Assembly (NCBI RefSeq): GCF_001667885.1
Contig: NZ_LZJW01000049.1
Span: 62,001-126,000, forward strand
Direction: 5' to 3'
Source: Mycobacterium scrofulaceum
GTDB lineage: Bacteria > Actinomycetota > Actinomycetes > Mycobacteriales > Mycobacteriaceae
Length of the DNA stretch: 64,000 nucleotides
Shown in pieces: positions 47,075 to 61,055 of this stretch. A model generated the notes under the pieces. The model did not search any database and had not been told where the DNA came from. It saw nothing but the letters and a program-made list of their open reading frames with translations. A program made the position numbers and the translations under genes. Positions within the stretch are counted from its first letter, which is position 1. Every line of letters starts with the position of its first letter.

Positions 47075-48441
47075 CAGGCGGAATCCTCGACGTCCCAAGC
47101 CAACCGGACGCCCGAGAAGATCTGGCGCCGGATCGGGTGGTCCCAATTGCGGAAGCTCGGCCGCAGGATGCTGGACTCCACCGCCCACGAGCCGCCGCGC
47201 AGCACCCGGTAATCACCGTCGAAGAACGGCTGCGAGTAGCGCTCGTAGATCATCGGGACGAACCCGGGCCACGGCCGCAGCGGCGAGGAGGTCCACTCCC
47301 ACACGTCGCCCAGCATCTGTTCCGCACCGTACGCCGAGGCGCCCGCCGGGTAGGCGCCGACGGGCGCCGGCCGCAACGCCGCGCCACCCAGGTTGGCCAG
47401 GGAGCCCGACGGCGGCTGCGACCCCCACGGATAGCGGCGCCGGCTGTCGGTGGCCGGATCCCACGCGCAGGCCTTCTCCCATTCGATCTCGGTCGGCAGC
47501 CGCCCGCCGGCCCACGCGGCGTACGCCTCGGCCTCGAAGTAGGTGACGTGCTGCACCGGCTCGTCGGCCGGGATGTCTTCGACGTGGCCGAACCGGGTGC
47601 GGGTGCGCCCGTCGGCGCTCCAGAACTGCGGCGCCGTGAGGCCCGCGCGTTGGCGATGCTCCCAGCCGCGCTCGGACCACCAGCGCGGCTGCCGGTACCC
47701 ACCGTCGTCGACGAAGTGCCGCCACTCGCCGTTGGTGACCGGCACCCGGCCGATCCGGAACGCCGGCACCTCGACGACGTGCGCGGGCCGCTCGTTGTCC
47801 AGCGAATACGGTTCGGTCGCCGCGTCCACGCCCAGCACGAACGGGCCGGCGGGCACCAACACCGAGGTGCCGGCCACGCCTTGCCGGCCCGGCGGTAAGG
47901 CCACGGTGTCGCGCAGCAGCGGGGCGCCGCTGCGCAGGTTCAACGCCTGCAACATGGTTTCGTCGTGCTGGTTTTCATGGCTGATCACCAACGCGAACGG
48001 GAAGCTGTCGGCGTCCTCGGGCAGGGCGTCGAGGGCGTCGAGGGCGGCCGACCGCACCGTCCGGCAGTACGCCCGCGCGCGGTCCGGGGACAGCAGCGGC
48101 AGCTCGACCCGGCTCGCGCGGGTGTGCACGAACGCGTCGTAGAGCCCCTCGACGGCGGCCGGCAACATGCCCGGACGGCCGGGGTCACCGCCGCGCAGCA
48201 GCCAGAACTCCTCCTGCTGACCGATGTGGGCGAGGTCCCACACCAGCGGGCTCATCAAGGGGTCGTACTGCCGGTACAGTTCGGCGTCGTCGAATTCGAC
48301 CAGCCCCAACGTTCGCGTCCGCGCCCGCGCCAAATCGTCGGCAAGGCTCGCCCGGCATGACGACTGCAGACCAAGCGCCGCGGGCACCACCCGCATGCGG
48401 GGGACTTGCCGCGGCGGGCCGACACCATCAGGAGAACTCAC
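47074..48441 (-). CDS. egtB: Hercynylcysteine sulfoxide synthase EgtB
   Basis: A non-haem iron enzyme joining hercynine and gamma-glutamylcysteine with oxygen. The N-terminal DinB-like domain holds the iron histidines in [13 protein letters not shown] and [13 protein letters not shown]; the C-terminal domain is sulfatase-modifying-factor-like ([24 protein letters not shown]). I use the GTG at 48441 (455 residues), overlapping the EgtA stop and preceded by a G-rich ribosome site. The ATG at 48396 (440 residues) is closer to the family's usual N-terminus but lacks a ribosome site. Confidence 0.92.
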   Translation of the reverse strand: MSSPDGVGPPRQVPRMRVVPAALGLQSSCRASLADDLARARTRTLGLVEFDDAELYRQYDPLMSPLVWDLAHIGQQEEFWLLRGGDPGRPGMLPAAVEGLYDAFVHTRASRVELPLLSPDRARAYCRTVRSAALDALDALPEDADSFPFALVISHENQHDETMLQALNLRSGAPLLRDTVALPPGRQGVAGTSVLVPAGPFVLGVDAATEPYSLDNERPAHVVEVPAFRIGRVPVTNGEWRHFVDDGGYRQPRWWSERGWEHRQRAGLTAPQFWSADGRTRTRFGHVEDIPADEPVQHVTYFEAEAYAAWAGGRLPTEIEWEKACAWDPATDSRRRYPWGSQPPSGSLANLGGAALRPAPVGAYPAGASAYGAEQMLGDVWEWTSSPLRPWPGFVPMIYERYSQPFFDGDYRVLRGGSWAVESSILRPSFRNWDHPIRRQIFSGVRLAWDVEDSA

Positions 48442-49712
48442 AGCCCCCCTCGCGCCAGGCGCGCCACTGTGGGCGCGATGCCGTGCTGGATCACCTGATC
48501 GGAGAAATCGTCGCCGGGACATCGGCACCGCTCGACCGCGTCGACCAGCCGCTGCATCGAATCCACGAGTTCCGGCGGCGCCATCTCGGCGGCGATCGCC
48601 ACGCACTTGTTGGCCGCGGCGTACAGCCGCCGGTCGCGCAGGCCGACCCGGGCGGCGGTGTCCCAGGCGGTGGCCACGGGTTCGACCGCCTCGGCGGCGG
48701 ATTCGGCCGCGCCGGGGTCGTCGAGCAGGGCCGTCAGGGTGAACACCACGGCCGGCCAATACTCGTCCGGCACGCTGTCGAGATAGCGGATTTCCAGCCA
48801 CTGCCTCGGTCGCACGGGCGGAAACAGCGTGGTCAGGTGGTATTCCAGGTCGGAAACGGTGGGGCGGCGGTCGCCGAGCAACACCCGGCCGTCCACCCAG
48901 TCGGCGAAGGGCACCCATTGCGTGACCGCGGCGGCGTCCGGTGCGTGCACCAGCATCACCGGGGCCTTGAGCGCGTAGCGCGCCCAGTCGGTTCCGGGGT
49001 CGTCGCCGCTGGCGCCCAGGACCGGCCCGCACCGCGCCGAATCCATCTGGCCCCACACCCATTGCCGGGTGGAGGCCCACCCGGTGAACTCGCCGCGCAG
49101 CATCGGGGAGTTCGCGGCCATCGCGATCATGGTGGGCCCCAGCGCGTGCGCCAGCCGCACGCGCGCGGCCCAGCCGGCCCGCGGCCCGGCGTCCAGGTTG
49201 ACCTGGATGGATGCGGTGGACGTCATCATCGCCGAGCCCGCGTCGCCCGAGCGGCTGGACGCGAAGAACTCCTCCATCGCGCGGTAACGCGCGCCCGGGT
49301 TGATGCGTTTGGGCGGGCGCAGCGGGTCCGCCCCGAGGAAAACCAGCCCCAGCCCGGCGGCGGCGAACGCCGACCGCAGCACGGCCTGATCGCGCCGCAT
49401 CCCCTCGATGGCGCTGACCACCCCGTCGGCCGGCGGACCGGACAGCTCCACGGCACCGCCGGGCTCCAAAGTGATCCGGCTGCCGCCGGGCAGCTCGGGC
49501 AAGCCCTCCAGCACCTGGCCGATCTCGGCCCAGCCGGGCCTGCGGTACGGGTCGGCCGGGTCGTGGCAGTGGCCCTCCAATTCCAGACCCACGCGCCCCA
49601 GCGGGCCGTCCACCAGGCAGCCGTCGGCGATGTAGCGCGCGGCGGCCTGCGAGTCGGCCATCTCGGGGCCGGCCAGCTCGGAGCCCGCGGTAGTGATAGC
49701 GGCGAACGTCAT
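48438..49712 (-). CDS. egtA: Glutamate-cysteine ligase EgtA
   Basis: A 424-residue GCS2-family ligase making gamma-glutamylcysteine, the sulfur donor for EgtB. Landmarks are [39 protein letters not shown] and [17 protein letters not shown]. The ATG at 49712 has AAGGGAT upstream. It is the first gene of the egtA-B-C-D-E operon, in which every junction is a four-base overlap. Confidence 0.93.
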   Translation of the reverse strand: MTFAAITTAGSELAGPEMADSQAAARYIADGCLVDGPLGRVGLELEGHCHDPADPYRRPGWAEIGQVLEGLPELPGGSRITLEPGGAVELSGPPADGVVSAIEGMRRDQAVLRSAFAAAGLGLVFLGADPLRPPKRINPGARYRAMEEFFASSRSGDAGSAMMTSTASIQVNLDAGPRAGWAARVRLAHALGPTMIAMAANSPMLRGEFTGWASTRQWVWGQMDSARCGPVLGASGDDPGTDWARYALKAPVMLVHAPDAAAVTQWVPFADWVDGRVLLGDRRPTVSDLEYHLTTLFPPVRPRQWLEIRYLDSVPDEYWPAVVFTLTALLDDPGAAESAAEAVEPVATAWDTAARVGLRDRRLYAAANKCVAIAAEMAPPELVDSMQRLVDAVERCRCPGDDFSDQVIQHGIAPTVARLARGGL

Positions 49713-49879
49713 ATCACTATCCCTTCGGGCCTGAGCAAGCCTGAACACGCGTCGGCGGACCTGTCTCCCCACCCAGCCCAGGGGACGGCAACCGCCACTT
49801 CTTCATCTAGCAGATGGCCCCGACATATTCCCGATCGTGCCGATTTTCAAGCCTGCCCGACCCGGCTCCCGAACCCCGC

Positions 49880-50533
49880 TCACTGCCCCAGCGCATTCTG
49901 CATTGCCCCGGCCAGCACGTTGACCGCCGGCCCGGCGTTGCCAGATTGGCAGACCTTGGCTTGCAGCAACACGTTTTCGCGCAGCCTGGTTTGATTGAAG
50001 CAGCGCCGATCGGTGCCGGCTTCCTGCTTGGTCCAGTTCGCGTCGGCCGGACCGGGCGGCCCGCCGTCGAACGACCACACCTGCGTGGACCCGTTGTCCA
50101 GATGCATCGCGGTGGTCTGGCCCGAGCAGCCCACCGTGCGATCCACGACGCGGTGGAAGGCGCGGCCCGCGGCGTCGTCGGTGGCGAACACCCCGACCGC
50201 CTGCTTGACGAAGTGGGTCTGGTCGTTGGCCGACGTCTGCGTGACGGCACCGTTGAAGGACGCGAGGTCCGGGTCGTCGTACACCTCGGGCAGCCCGATG
50301 TCGGCCCAGTTGTTGCACACCGCAACGTCCACCCAGTCGCCCTGGACCGGTCGGGTGAACACCGACTCCCAGCCCATCGGGCCGCCCACGATGTTGCCGA
50401 CCGACCCCTTGCCCAGCACGGCGTAGTTCACCACCCCCGGGTCCGACGGGTGGGCGGTCGCCACGGGGGGCGCGACCGCGCCCCCGATGGCCAGGCCGAT
50501 GGTGATCACGGCCGCGCGAACCCGCATGGTCAT
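49880..50533 (-). CDS. Secreted protein with a PknH-like sensor domain (Rv3705c-like)
   Basis: A 217-residue exported protein. A signal peptide covers about residues 1-28 (basic MTMRVR start, hydrophobic core, cut near ATAHP). The mature part resembles the extracellular PknH_C-like sensor fold with cysteines in VAVCNNWAD, VGCSGQT, DRRCFNQ and AKVCQSG that could form two disulfides. It lies upstream of egtA on the same strand but 167 bases away. Ligand unknown. Confidence 0.82.
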   Translation of the reverse strand: MTMRVRAAVITIGLAIGGAVAPPVATAHPSDPGVVNYAVLGKGSVGNIVGGPMGWESVFTRPVQGDWVDVAVCNNWADIGLPEVYDDPDLASFNGAVTQTSANDQTHFVKQAVGVFATDDAAGRAFHRVVDRTVGCSGQTTAMHLDNGSTQVWSFDGGPPGPADANWTKQEAGTDRRCFNQTRLRENVLLQAKVCQSGNAGPAVNVLAGAMQNALGQ

Positions 50534-50566
50534 TCAAGCGATCATGCCAGGACGGCGGCGCGTTGG

Positions 50567-52015
50567 TCAGCCCCCGTTACCCCGCACGCCCTCTTCGACC
50601 TTCTTGCCGAGGTCGGGGTCGACGTTGCGCCAGTACTCGAACACCCGCGACAGCACCGGCTCCTTGACACCCTTGGATACGTGGCCAATGATGTTGTGCG
50701 CCAAGCGGTCCCGGGCAGCGTCGTCGAGGACGTCGCGGACCATGGTGCCGGCCTGCCCCCAGTCGTCGTCCTCGGCGTGCAGCGTGTACGCGGCTCGCAC
50801 CATGTCGCCGTCCGCATGCCAGCGGATCTCCGCTGCGCGCGCCGGGTCGGCGTGCGGACCGCCGAACGAGTTCGGCGCGTAGACGGGGTCGGACACGTTC
50901 TTGACCCGCATGGCACCGTCTTTCGAGTAGCTGTTCACCTCGACCTTCGGCTCGTTGACCGGGATCTGCCGATAGTTGGTCCCCAGCCGGGCGCGGTGCG
51001 CGTCGGAGTAGGAGAACCCCCGGGCCTGCAACATCTTGTCCGGGCTCAGCCCGGTGCCCGGCACGGTGTTGTTCGGCTCGAACGCCGCCTGCTCGATCTC
51101 GGTGTGATAGTCGGTGACGTTGCGGTTCAGCGTCATCTTGCCGACGTCGATGAGCGGGTAGTCGCCATGCGGCCACACCTTGGTCAGGTCGAACGGATTG
51201 AACCGATAATTCCGGGCTTCCTCGTACGGCATGATCTGCATCTTGAGGGTCCAGCTGGGATGGTTGCCGCCCTCGATCGCCTCGTAGAGGTCGCGCTGGT
51301 GATAGTCGCCGTCCTCGCCGGCCAGTCGGTCCGCGTCCTCCTGGGGCAGGAAGTCGATGCCCTGGTCGGTGATGAAATGGTATTTCACCCAGAAGATTTC
51401 ACCGCCGGCGTTGATCCAGCTGTACGTGTGGCTGCTGTAGCCGTTCATGTGCCGCCACGACTTGGGGATGCCGCGATCGCCCATCAGCCAGGTCACCTGA
51501 TGCGCGGACTCCGGTGAGAGCGTCCAGAAGTCCCACTGCATGTTGTGATCACGCAAATTCGTTGCCTGCATGCGTTTTTGAGACCGGATGAAGTGCTGGA
51601 ACTTCATCGGGTCGCGCATGAAGAAGACCGGCGTGTTGTTGCCGACCAGGTCGAAATTGCCTTCGCTGGTGTAGAACTTCAGCGCGAAGCCACGCGGGTC
51701 ACGCCACGTGTCCGGGCTGCCGCGCTCGCCGGCGACGGTGGAGAACCGGGCCAGCATCTCCGTCTTGGTGCCCGGCTGGAAGACCGCCGCCCTGGTGTAC
51801 TTGCTGACGTCATTGGTGACCTCGAAGGTGCCGAAGGCTCCGCCACCCTTCGCGTGCGGCTGACGTTCCGGGATCCGTTCCCGGTTGAACTGGGCCATCT
51901 GCTCGATCAGGTAATGATCCTGCAGCAGGATCGGCCCGTCGGGACCGATCGTCAACGACTGGTCGTCGCTGGGCGCAGCGATGCCGGCGTCATTGGTGGT
52001 GAAACGCTCCGTCAT
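50567..52015 (-). CDS. Small-subunit haem catalase (clade 3)
   Basis: A 482-residue monofunctional catalase. The distal His region is [15 protein letters not shown], Asn lies in [18 protein letters not shown], and the proximal haem tyrosine is in the ...[21 protein letters not shown] segment. The short length, without a flavodoxin-like C-terminal domain, indicates clade 3. It converts hydrogen peroxide to water and oxygen. AAGGAG sits seven bases before the ATG. I do not recall this gene between Rv3705c and Rv3706c in M. tuberculosis, so it is probably an accessory insertion. Confidence 0.95.
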   Translation of the reverse strand: MTERFTTNDAGIAAPSDDQSLTIGPDGPILLQDHYLIEQMAQFNRERIPERQPHAKGGGAFGTFEVTNDVSKYTRAAVFQPGTKTEMLARFSTVAGERGSPDTWRDPRGFALKFYTSEGNFDLVGNNTPVFFMRDPMKFQHFIRSQKRMQATNLRDHNMQWDFWTLSPESAHQVTWLMGDRGIPKSWRHMNGYSSHTYSWINAGGEIFWVKYHFITDQGIDFLPQEDADRLAGEDGDYHQRDLYEAIEGGNHPSWTLKMQIMPYEEARNYRFNPFDLTKVWPHGDYPLIDVGKMTLNRNVTDYHTEIEQAAFEPNNTVPGTGLSPDKMLQARGFSYSDAHRARLGTNYRQIPVNEPKVEVNSYSKDGAMRVKNVSDPVYAPNSFGGPHADPARAAEIRWHADGDMVRAAYTLHAEDDDWGQAGTMVRDVLDDAARDRLAHNIIGHVSKGVKEPVLSRVFEYWRNVDPDLGKKVEEGVRGNGG

Positions 52016-52050
52016 GTCGCTATCTCCTTGTTTGATGGGCTGCCCTCAGG

Positions 52051-52109
52051 TATTGGCGACGAATACTCCTGTGCGCCAATAACTATGCTCCTTTTCTGGA
52101 CCACGTCAA
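52051..52109 (-). promoter_or_regulatory. Catalase promoter with an inverted repeat over the transcription start
   Basis: On the minus strand a -35 TTGACG (52109-52104), an 18-base spacer and a -10 TAGTTA (52085-52080) form a good housekeeping promoter. An inverted repeat, TATTGGCG (52051-52058) and CGCCAATA (52074-52081) with a 15-base spacer, covers the end of the -10 and the predicted start, the classic position for a repressor. Confidence 0.6.
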
Positions 52110-52124
52110 GAAACGTGTCGGCCG

Positions 52125-52598
52125 CTATGGACGCGGTGCCGGCGCGGCGGGGGTCGGGCTGACGGCGCTCGCCGGCGGCTGGCTCGGGCCGCTCAGACCG
52201 GGTCCGCCGGCCGGCCCGCCGGGCCCGCCCGGACCACCGGGGGGCATGGGCACGATCAATCCCGGGCCGCCATAGCCCCACTGGCCGCTCGGGCCGGGTC
52301 CCCACGGACCGTTGCCCGGTCCGGGTCCCCACGGACCGTTGCCCGGTCCGGGGCCACCGGGCCCCCCACCCGGCCTGAACATCGGGCCGTGGTGATGGTG
52401 GCAGTGGTGGTAGTAGCCGTAGACGAACGCACCGACGAAGAAGACCGTCGAGATGATGAAGACGATGCCGGCGACGATGATCACCCACGCCGCGGCCGTG
52501 TACAGCGCCGGCGGTTTCACGCGTTCTGCGGGTGGGGGCGCGGGTGCGGCGGTTGCGGCGGGAGTCGGCGGTGGCGTCGGTCCGGATGTCTCGGTCAT
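52125..52598 (-). CDS. Proline/glycine-rich single-span membrane protein
   Basis: A 157-residue protein: a Pro/Ala-rich N-terminus, one membrane helix (AAWVIIVAGIVFIISTVFFVG, about residues 36-56), a His-rich patch (YYHHCHHHHG) and a long Gly/Pro/Trp-rich tail with repeated GPGPGNGPW. Rv3706c is a proline-rich protein at this position. The helix and His patch match those of the gene next to it, so the two are tandem paralogues. Metal binding by the His patch is possible. Function unknown. Confidence 0.75.
   Translation of the reverse strand: MTETSGPTPPPTPAATAAPAPPPAERVKPPALYTAAAWVIIVAGIVFIISTVFFVGAFVYGYYHHCHHHHGPMFRPGGGPGGPGPGNGPWGPGPGNGPWGPGPSGQWGYGGPGLIVPMPPGGPGGPGGPAGGPGLSGPSQPPASAVSPTPAAPAPRP
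52294..52347 (-). repeat. Two exact 27-bp tandem copies in the Pro/Gly-rich protein gene
   Basis: The segments 52294-52320 and 52321-52347 are identical and in frame, encoding a nine-residue GPGPGNGPW-type unit. Exact identity suggests a recent duplication and possible length variation between strains. Confidence 0.8.
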
Positions 52599-52757
52599 GC
52601 CTTGAATAGTGCCCGGGGCCCCTGCGGGCCTAACAGGTTGGCCGCAGAAAACTTGCTGTGAATCCCTGCGCGGCGCTCGGTTGCCGGTGACACAACGACG
52701 CGCAGCCCGGTGCTCTCACGAGCACCGGGCTGCTGGTTGTTCAGTGTGCGGTTTGGA

Positions 52758-53144
52758 CTACGGCGTCCGGGACGGGGCGACCGACGTCGGGATCTGGCTC
52801 GGGCCGGGGGCGCCGGGGGTCGCCGCGCCGGGTCCGCCCTGCTGGATGCCGGCCGGTCCACCCTGCTGCGCACCCGGGCCACCCGGGCCGCCCATGCGGT
52901 GCGGGTGCATCCACGCCGCGTGGTGCTTGTGGTGGTGATGGCCGTGGTGGCCGCCGCGGTGGCCGAGGATGAAGCCGGTGAAGAAGATGACCGCGACGAT
53001 GAACACGATCCCGGCGACGATGGCGACCCACGCGGCGAGGTGGAAGACGCGTGCCGCCCGGTAGGGGGCTGTGGCTGCCGCGGCGGCTGCCGGAGCAGTT
53101 GCGGTGGAGGACCGCGTGGTGGGGGTTTCAGATGTTTCACTCAT
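52758..53144 (-). CDS. His-rich single-span membrane protein, paralogue of its neighbour
   Basis: A 128-residue protein with a Thr/Ala-rich N-terminus, one helix (AAWVAIVAGIVFIVAVIFFTGF), then GHRGGHHGHHHHKHHAAW and a Gly/Gln/Pro-rich tail. The shared AAWV-IVAGIVFI core and His patch show common origin with the adjacent gene. The His cluster could bind zinc, copper or nickel. Function unknown. Confidence 0.75.
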   Translation of the reverse strand: MSETSETPTTRSSTATAPAAAAAATAPYRAARVFHLAAWVAIVAGIVFIVAVIFFTGFILGHRGGHHGHHHHKHHAAWMHPHRMGGPGGPGAQQGGPAGIQQGGPGAATPGAPGPSQIPTSVAPSRTP

Positions 53145-53227
53145 GAGACAAATGATGAAGCCGTTAACAATAGTTGCGGCTATGCATCACTTATGTAGCA
53201 GCTGTGAGTGATTCGCGCCTCAGGACG

Positions 53228-53608
53228 TCACTGTCCCGAAGCCGGCTGGAGCCGTTCGGACAGCATGAACCGGTGCCCTTCGGGAGATCGCAGACCCATC
53301 TCGCGCCTGCCCCACGGCTCGGTGGTGGGCGCTTTGATGACGTCGGCGTGCTGCGCGACGGCGCGGCGGTAGAAGGCGTCGACGGAATCGACCGTCAGGT
53401 ACGCGAGGTAGCTGTGGTCGCCCAGCCGGGCCGCAGGCACGGCGTCGGGGCATCGACCGAGCCGGAAAGTCACGGACCCCGCGGCGCAGAACGTCCAATT
53501 TCCAGGATCCGGTTCGGTGATGTCGCAGCCGAGCACCGACCGAAACCACTCAGCGGCCCCGTCCAGATCGTGCACTGCGAGCACCGGGTCGGCGCTGATG
53601 AATTCCAT
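53228..53608 (-). CDS. VOC/glyoxalase-like domain protein
   Basis: A 126-residue single vicinal-oxygen-chelate domain protein (DPVLAVHDLDGAAEWFRSVLGCDI at the N-terminus, GLRSPEGHRFMLSE at the C-terminus). Candidate metal ligands are the early His, and Glu of SPEGH. The ATG at 53608 begins at the domain; the longer frame enters the next gene. Dioxygenase, glyoxalase or antibiotic-binding roles cannot be told apart. Confidence 0.82.
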   Translation of the reverse strand: MEFISADPVLAVHDLDGAAEWFRSVLGCDITEPDPGNWTFCAAGSVTFRLGRCPDAVPAARLGDHSYLAYLTVDSVDAFYRRAVAQHADVIKAPTTEPWGRREMGLRSPEGHRFMLSERLQPASGQ

Positions 53609-53655
53609 GGAAGCAGTGTGAACGACGACGAACCCGGCTCGCCGAGCGCTGCTCC

Positions 53656-54798
53656 CTACTCCGGTTTGAGCGGGTTGACCGCGAACTGGATCACCCGGTA
53701 CGGCGCGGCCACGCGCGCGCGGGTGTCCCATTGGCTCACGAAGATTCGCAGCTCGTCGAGCGTGGACCCGGGCGAGATGTAGCCGCCGTACGGTTGCGCG
53801 AGCCGGTTGTCACTCGGCGGCGGCAGGCTTTCCGCCGGATCCGGCCACTCGTCGTGCTGGACCACCGTGGTGACCGGCGCGTCGCCAAGGGCTGTCGGGT
53901 CGGCGGCGACGCGGACCTCCATGTTGCCCGTGACCGCGTTGAAGTAGGACAGCACCGCCTTGCCGTCGATTTGCCGGATGCACAGTTCGCCGACCGCTTC
54001 CGGCCACAGCGGTGTGGGCGGCTTGCCCCAGCCGCCGCCCGGCCCGGCCGCCCACCCCTGCCATCGGGATCGGTCGGTGAAGGACTGCGGGGTGGCCCGG
54101 TAGAGGACGACGGGGTCGCGGCGGGTGAAGCTGTCGGCAACGATGTACACCCAGCCGGTCGGCGACTCCGGGGTGGGGATCGGGTCGTAATAGCCGCTGA
54201 TCTGCGTCTGCGAGCCCCCCTGGTAGGAGGCGGGCCGGCGCGACCCGGGAATGGTCTGCCACCCGGCCCGCGCGGGCTCGGCCGTCACGAGCCGCGAGCT
54301 TTGCGGCTCCAGGTTCTTCGTCGTCGTCACCATCACGTAGTTGCGCCGGTTGATCTGCACCACTCCGGCGGGCAACTGCGAGGCACCCGGCGGGGTCGGA
54401 TCAGCCAGGAGCGGTTTGCTGATACCGGTCACGCCGGTGTAGCGAACGCCGCCGGGGTCGTCGACGGACGCGGTGTCCACACGAAGCGCCACCGGCGCGT
54501 ACCAGCCGCCGAACCCGACGCCCTGGCCGGCGAAGCTGTCCCCGCAGACCTGCAACAGTTCGGCCGGGAACTCGACGAACTCACAGAGGTCGGTCGCGCC
54601 GATGCCGTAGTCCCCGGTGGGCGTGCCCGTGCCGGCGGTCGGGCCGATCCGCAACACCTGGCCGGGCGCCAGCGGCCCCACGATGGGCTCGGGTTCCGGC
54701 GCGGGCGGGTCCGCGTGTGCGCGCCAAAACCATTGCGGGGCAATCAAAGCCAGTGCAAGCGAGCACCGCGCGACCAGTCGGGTAGGGGCGGTGCTCAC
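53656..54798 (-). CDS. Exported DUF4185-type protein (Rv3707c-like)
   Basis: A 380-residue protein with a signal peptide (about residues 1-29, cut after HADP-like Ala). The mature part resembles a beta-propeller glycosidase-like DUF4185 domain: GDYGIGATDLCEFVEF, GDSFAGQGVGFGGWYAPVAL, YYDPIPTPESPTGWVYIVADSF and LAQPYGGYISPGST. Probably acts outside the cell on glycans; no catalytic residues are proven. It is seven bases after asd on the same strand. Confidence 0.82.
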   Translation of the reverse strand: MSTAPTRLVARCSLALALIAPQWFWRAHADPPAPEPEPIVGPLAPGQVLRIGPTAGTGTPTGDYGIGATDLCEFVEFPAELLQVCGDSFAGQGVGFGGWYAPVALRVDTASVDDPGGVRYTGVTGISKPLLADPTPPGASQLPAGVVQINRRNYVMVTTTKNLEPQSSRLVTAEPARAGWQTIPGSRRPASYQGGSQTQISGYYDPIPTPESPTGWVYIVADSFTRRDPVVLYRATPQSFTDRSRWQGWAAGPGGGWGKPPTPLWPEAVGELCIRQIDGKAVLSYFNAVTGNMEVRVAADPTALGDAPVTTVVQHDEWPDPAESLPPPSDNRLAQPYGGYISPGSTLDELRIFVSQWDTRARVAAPYRVIQFAVNPLKPE

Positions 54799-54805
54799 CC
54801 GCTTC

Positions 54806-57120
<2,315 letters not shown>

Positions 57121-57250
57121 GTTATGTTTCCCGCAATCTTCCCGCCCTTGGGCACGTTTTAAGTCCACAACAGAATACGTGGCTGCACATAACGGTTTAC
57201 GCCCCGATGCCGAGCCCCACACGCTGCGGTTTCGTGATGATTTTCGGGGA

Positions 57251-59207
<1,957 letters not shown>

Positions 59208-59216
59208 CGCATAGCG

Positions 59217-60974
59217 TCAGCTCGCGCGGCCATTGCGCCGAGCCGATACCCAGCGGCGAACGGCGGTTCGCGGCGGCCTCGGGAAATAGGGCATCAGGTG
59301 CCGGGTGCGTTCCGTGTCTTCGTTGAGATCGTGCAGCCGGGCGGTGAGCAAGTCCGTCATCAGCAAATGGCCCTGGTCGGTGCCCTCCGCCGACACCACC
59401 CGCAGCGGCCTGCCGTCCGATTCGGCGAAAACATTTGCGGCGTGCCGCAATGTGGCCTGGGCGTTTATCGTGCCGCCCGCCGGTTCGGGCGACGGCCCGG
59501 GACGCGCCACTTCGGCGACCAGAAATGCCTCCAGCGGGTCGGTGGTGTAGTCGCGGGTCAGGTGCATGCCGCTGCGGGCGATCTTTTCGGTGAGCACCGA
59601 ACGCGCCAGCAAGAGAACGGAGATCACGTACGCGGTGACCGTAGCGATGATCACCGGAAGCATCGCGGGCCACGCGCGGGTGAGCTCCAGAGTGAACATG
59701 ATGGCCGTCAGCGGCGCCCGCATGATGCCGCACACCACGGCGGCCAGGCCCAACATCGCCCAAAAGTCCGGAAACACGGGCGGCAGCCAGTGCCCGACAA
59801 AGGCGCCGAGTGCACTTCCGATCATGAACACGGGGGCGAATACACCGCCCGAAGTCCCCGAGCCGAGTGACAGCGCCCAAATTGCGGTCTTCACCACGAG
59901 AATGCCGACGATCAGCGACAGTCCAGCGTGCCCGGAGAGAAGTGAACCGATCACGTTGTAGCCCACTCCGAGGGCGCGCGGTTCGATCAAACCGCCGATG
60001 CCAATGATGAGACCACCGAGCGCCGGCCACCACATCCAATGGATAGGCAGACGCGGAAAGACGCTCTCGGCCCAGTAGACCAAGTGCGTCGCACCGAGTG
60101 CGACCGCGGCGCCGGCGATCCCGACCACGACCGCCAAAGCATCAATAGGCCAGTGTATTTCGGCGTTCCAGGTAGTGACCGGAAATATCGGCGCGTGACC
60201 CAGGATCAACAGCCGCACCACGGTGGCTACGGCTACCGAGCCGGCGACGGGTACCAGGCTGCGCGGCCGGAATTCGAACAGCAGCAACTCAACCGCCAGC
60301 AAGATGGACGCGAGCGGAGCGTTGAAGGTGGCCGCGATGCCCCCGGCGGCGCCGGAGGCAAGCAGAATCTTTCGCTCGTCCGCGGTCAGATGCAAGAACT
60401 GGGCGACCACCGAACCCGTCGCGCCGCCCGTCATGACGATCGGGCCCTCGGCACCGAACGGGCCGCCGGTACCGATGCTGATGGCCGCCGAGATTGGTTT
60501 CAGGATAGCCACTTTGGGCTCGACACGGCTGCTACCGGTGAGGATCACCTCGATCGTCTCGGGCATGCCGTGGCCGCGAACCTGATCAGACCCGTACCGA
60601 GCCATCAGACCGATCACCAAACCACCCGCGACGGGGGCACCCAGGATCAGCCACCACGGATGATGATTAGCGACGGGCGACACTAGGGCATCCGAGACTC
60701 GTTGATAGAAGACAAGATTGGTGACGAGCCCGATCAGCTGGAGCAGACACCACGCCACTCCCGCCGATAGTGCGCCGACGAACAGCGCGATGCCGGTGAT
60801 CAGCAACACCCGCCGGTCGACGGCGAAATCGGCCAACGGTCCACTCACTGAAAGCTTTGTCCTCACTGCTGGCGTGGACGACGCCGCCATGCGGTCATCG
60901 GTTCGAGATCGGTCCCCAGAACGCCACGCGCGCGAGGCGTTTGCGCCTCGCGCTGACATGCCGACGGTATTCAT
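59217..60974 (-). CDS. CLC-family chloride channel/transporter with C-terminal CBS region
   Basis: A 585-residue membrane protein with about 12 hydrophobic segments. CLC filter motifs are GTGGPFGAEGPIV (GxEGP with the gating Glu), GSGTSGGVFAPVF (GxFxP) and the GIMRAPLTAIMFTLE stretch. The C-terminal about 100 residues resemble a CBS pair (NAQATLRHAANVFAESDGRPLRVV). A Glu at the intracellular proton site is not obvious. An internal ATG at 60890 would trim 28 poorly conserved residues. It converges with leuA. Confidence 0.92.
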   Translation of the reverse strand: MNTVGMSARGANASRAWRSGDRSRTDDRMAASSTPAVRTKLSVSGPLADFAVDRRVLLITGIALFVGALSAGVAWCLLQLIGLVTNLVFYQRVSDALVSPVANHHPWWLILGAPVAGGLVIGLMARYGSDQVRGHGMPETIEVILTGSSRVEPKVAILKPISAAISIGTGGPFGAEGPIVMTGGATGSVVAQFLHLTADERKILLASGAAGGIAATFNAPLASILLAVELLLFEFRPRSLVPVAGSVAVATVVRLLILGHAPIFPVTTWNAEIHWPIDALAVVVGIAGAAVALGATHLVYWAESVFPRLPIHWMWWPALGGLIIGIGGLIEPRALGVGYNVIGSLLSGHAGLSLIVGILVVKTAIWALSLGSGTSGGVFAPVFMIGSALGAFVGHWLPPVFPDFWAMLGLAAVVCGIMRAPLTAIMFTLELTRAWPAMLPVIIATVTAYVISVLLLARSVLTEKIARSGMHLTRDYTTDPLEAFLVAEVARPGPSPEPAGGTINAQATLRHAANVFAESDGRPLRVVSAEGTDQGHLLMTDLLTARLHDLNEDTERTRHLMPYFPRPPRTAVRRWVSARRNGRAS

Positions 60975-61055
60975 TAGCTTCAGGGCAACGCCTGGGGAGT
61001 TCCCGGGTTCCGGCTGAGAAGTTGCTGGAATCGAACGGCCCGGCGCCCGCGGGGG

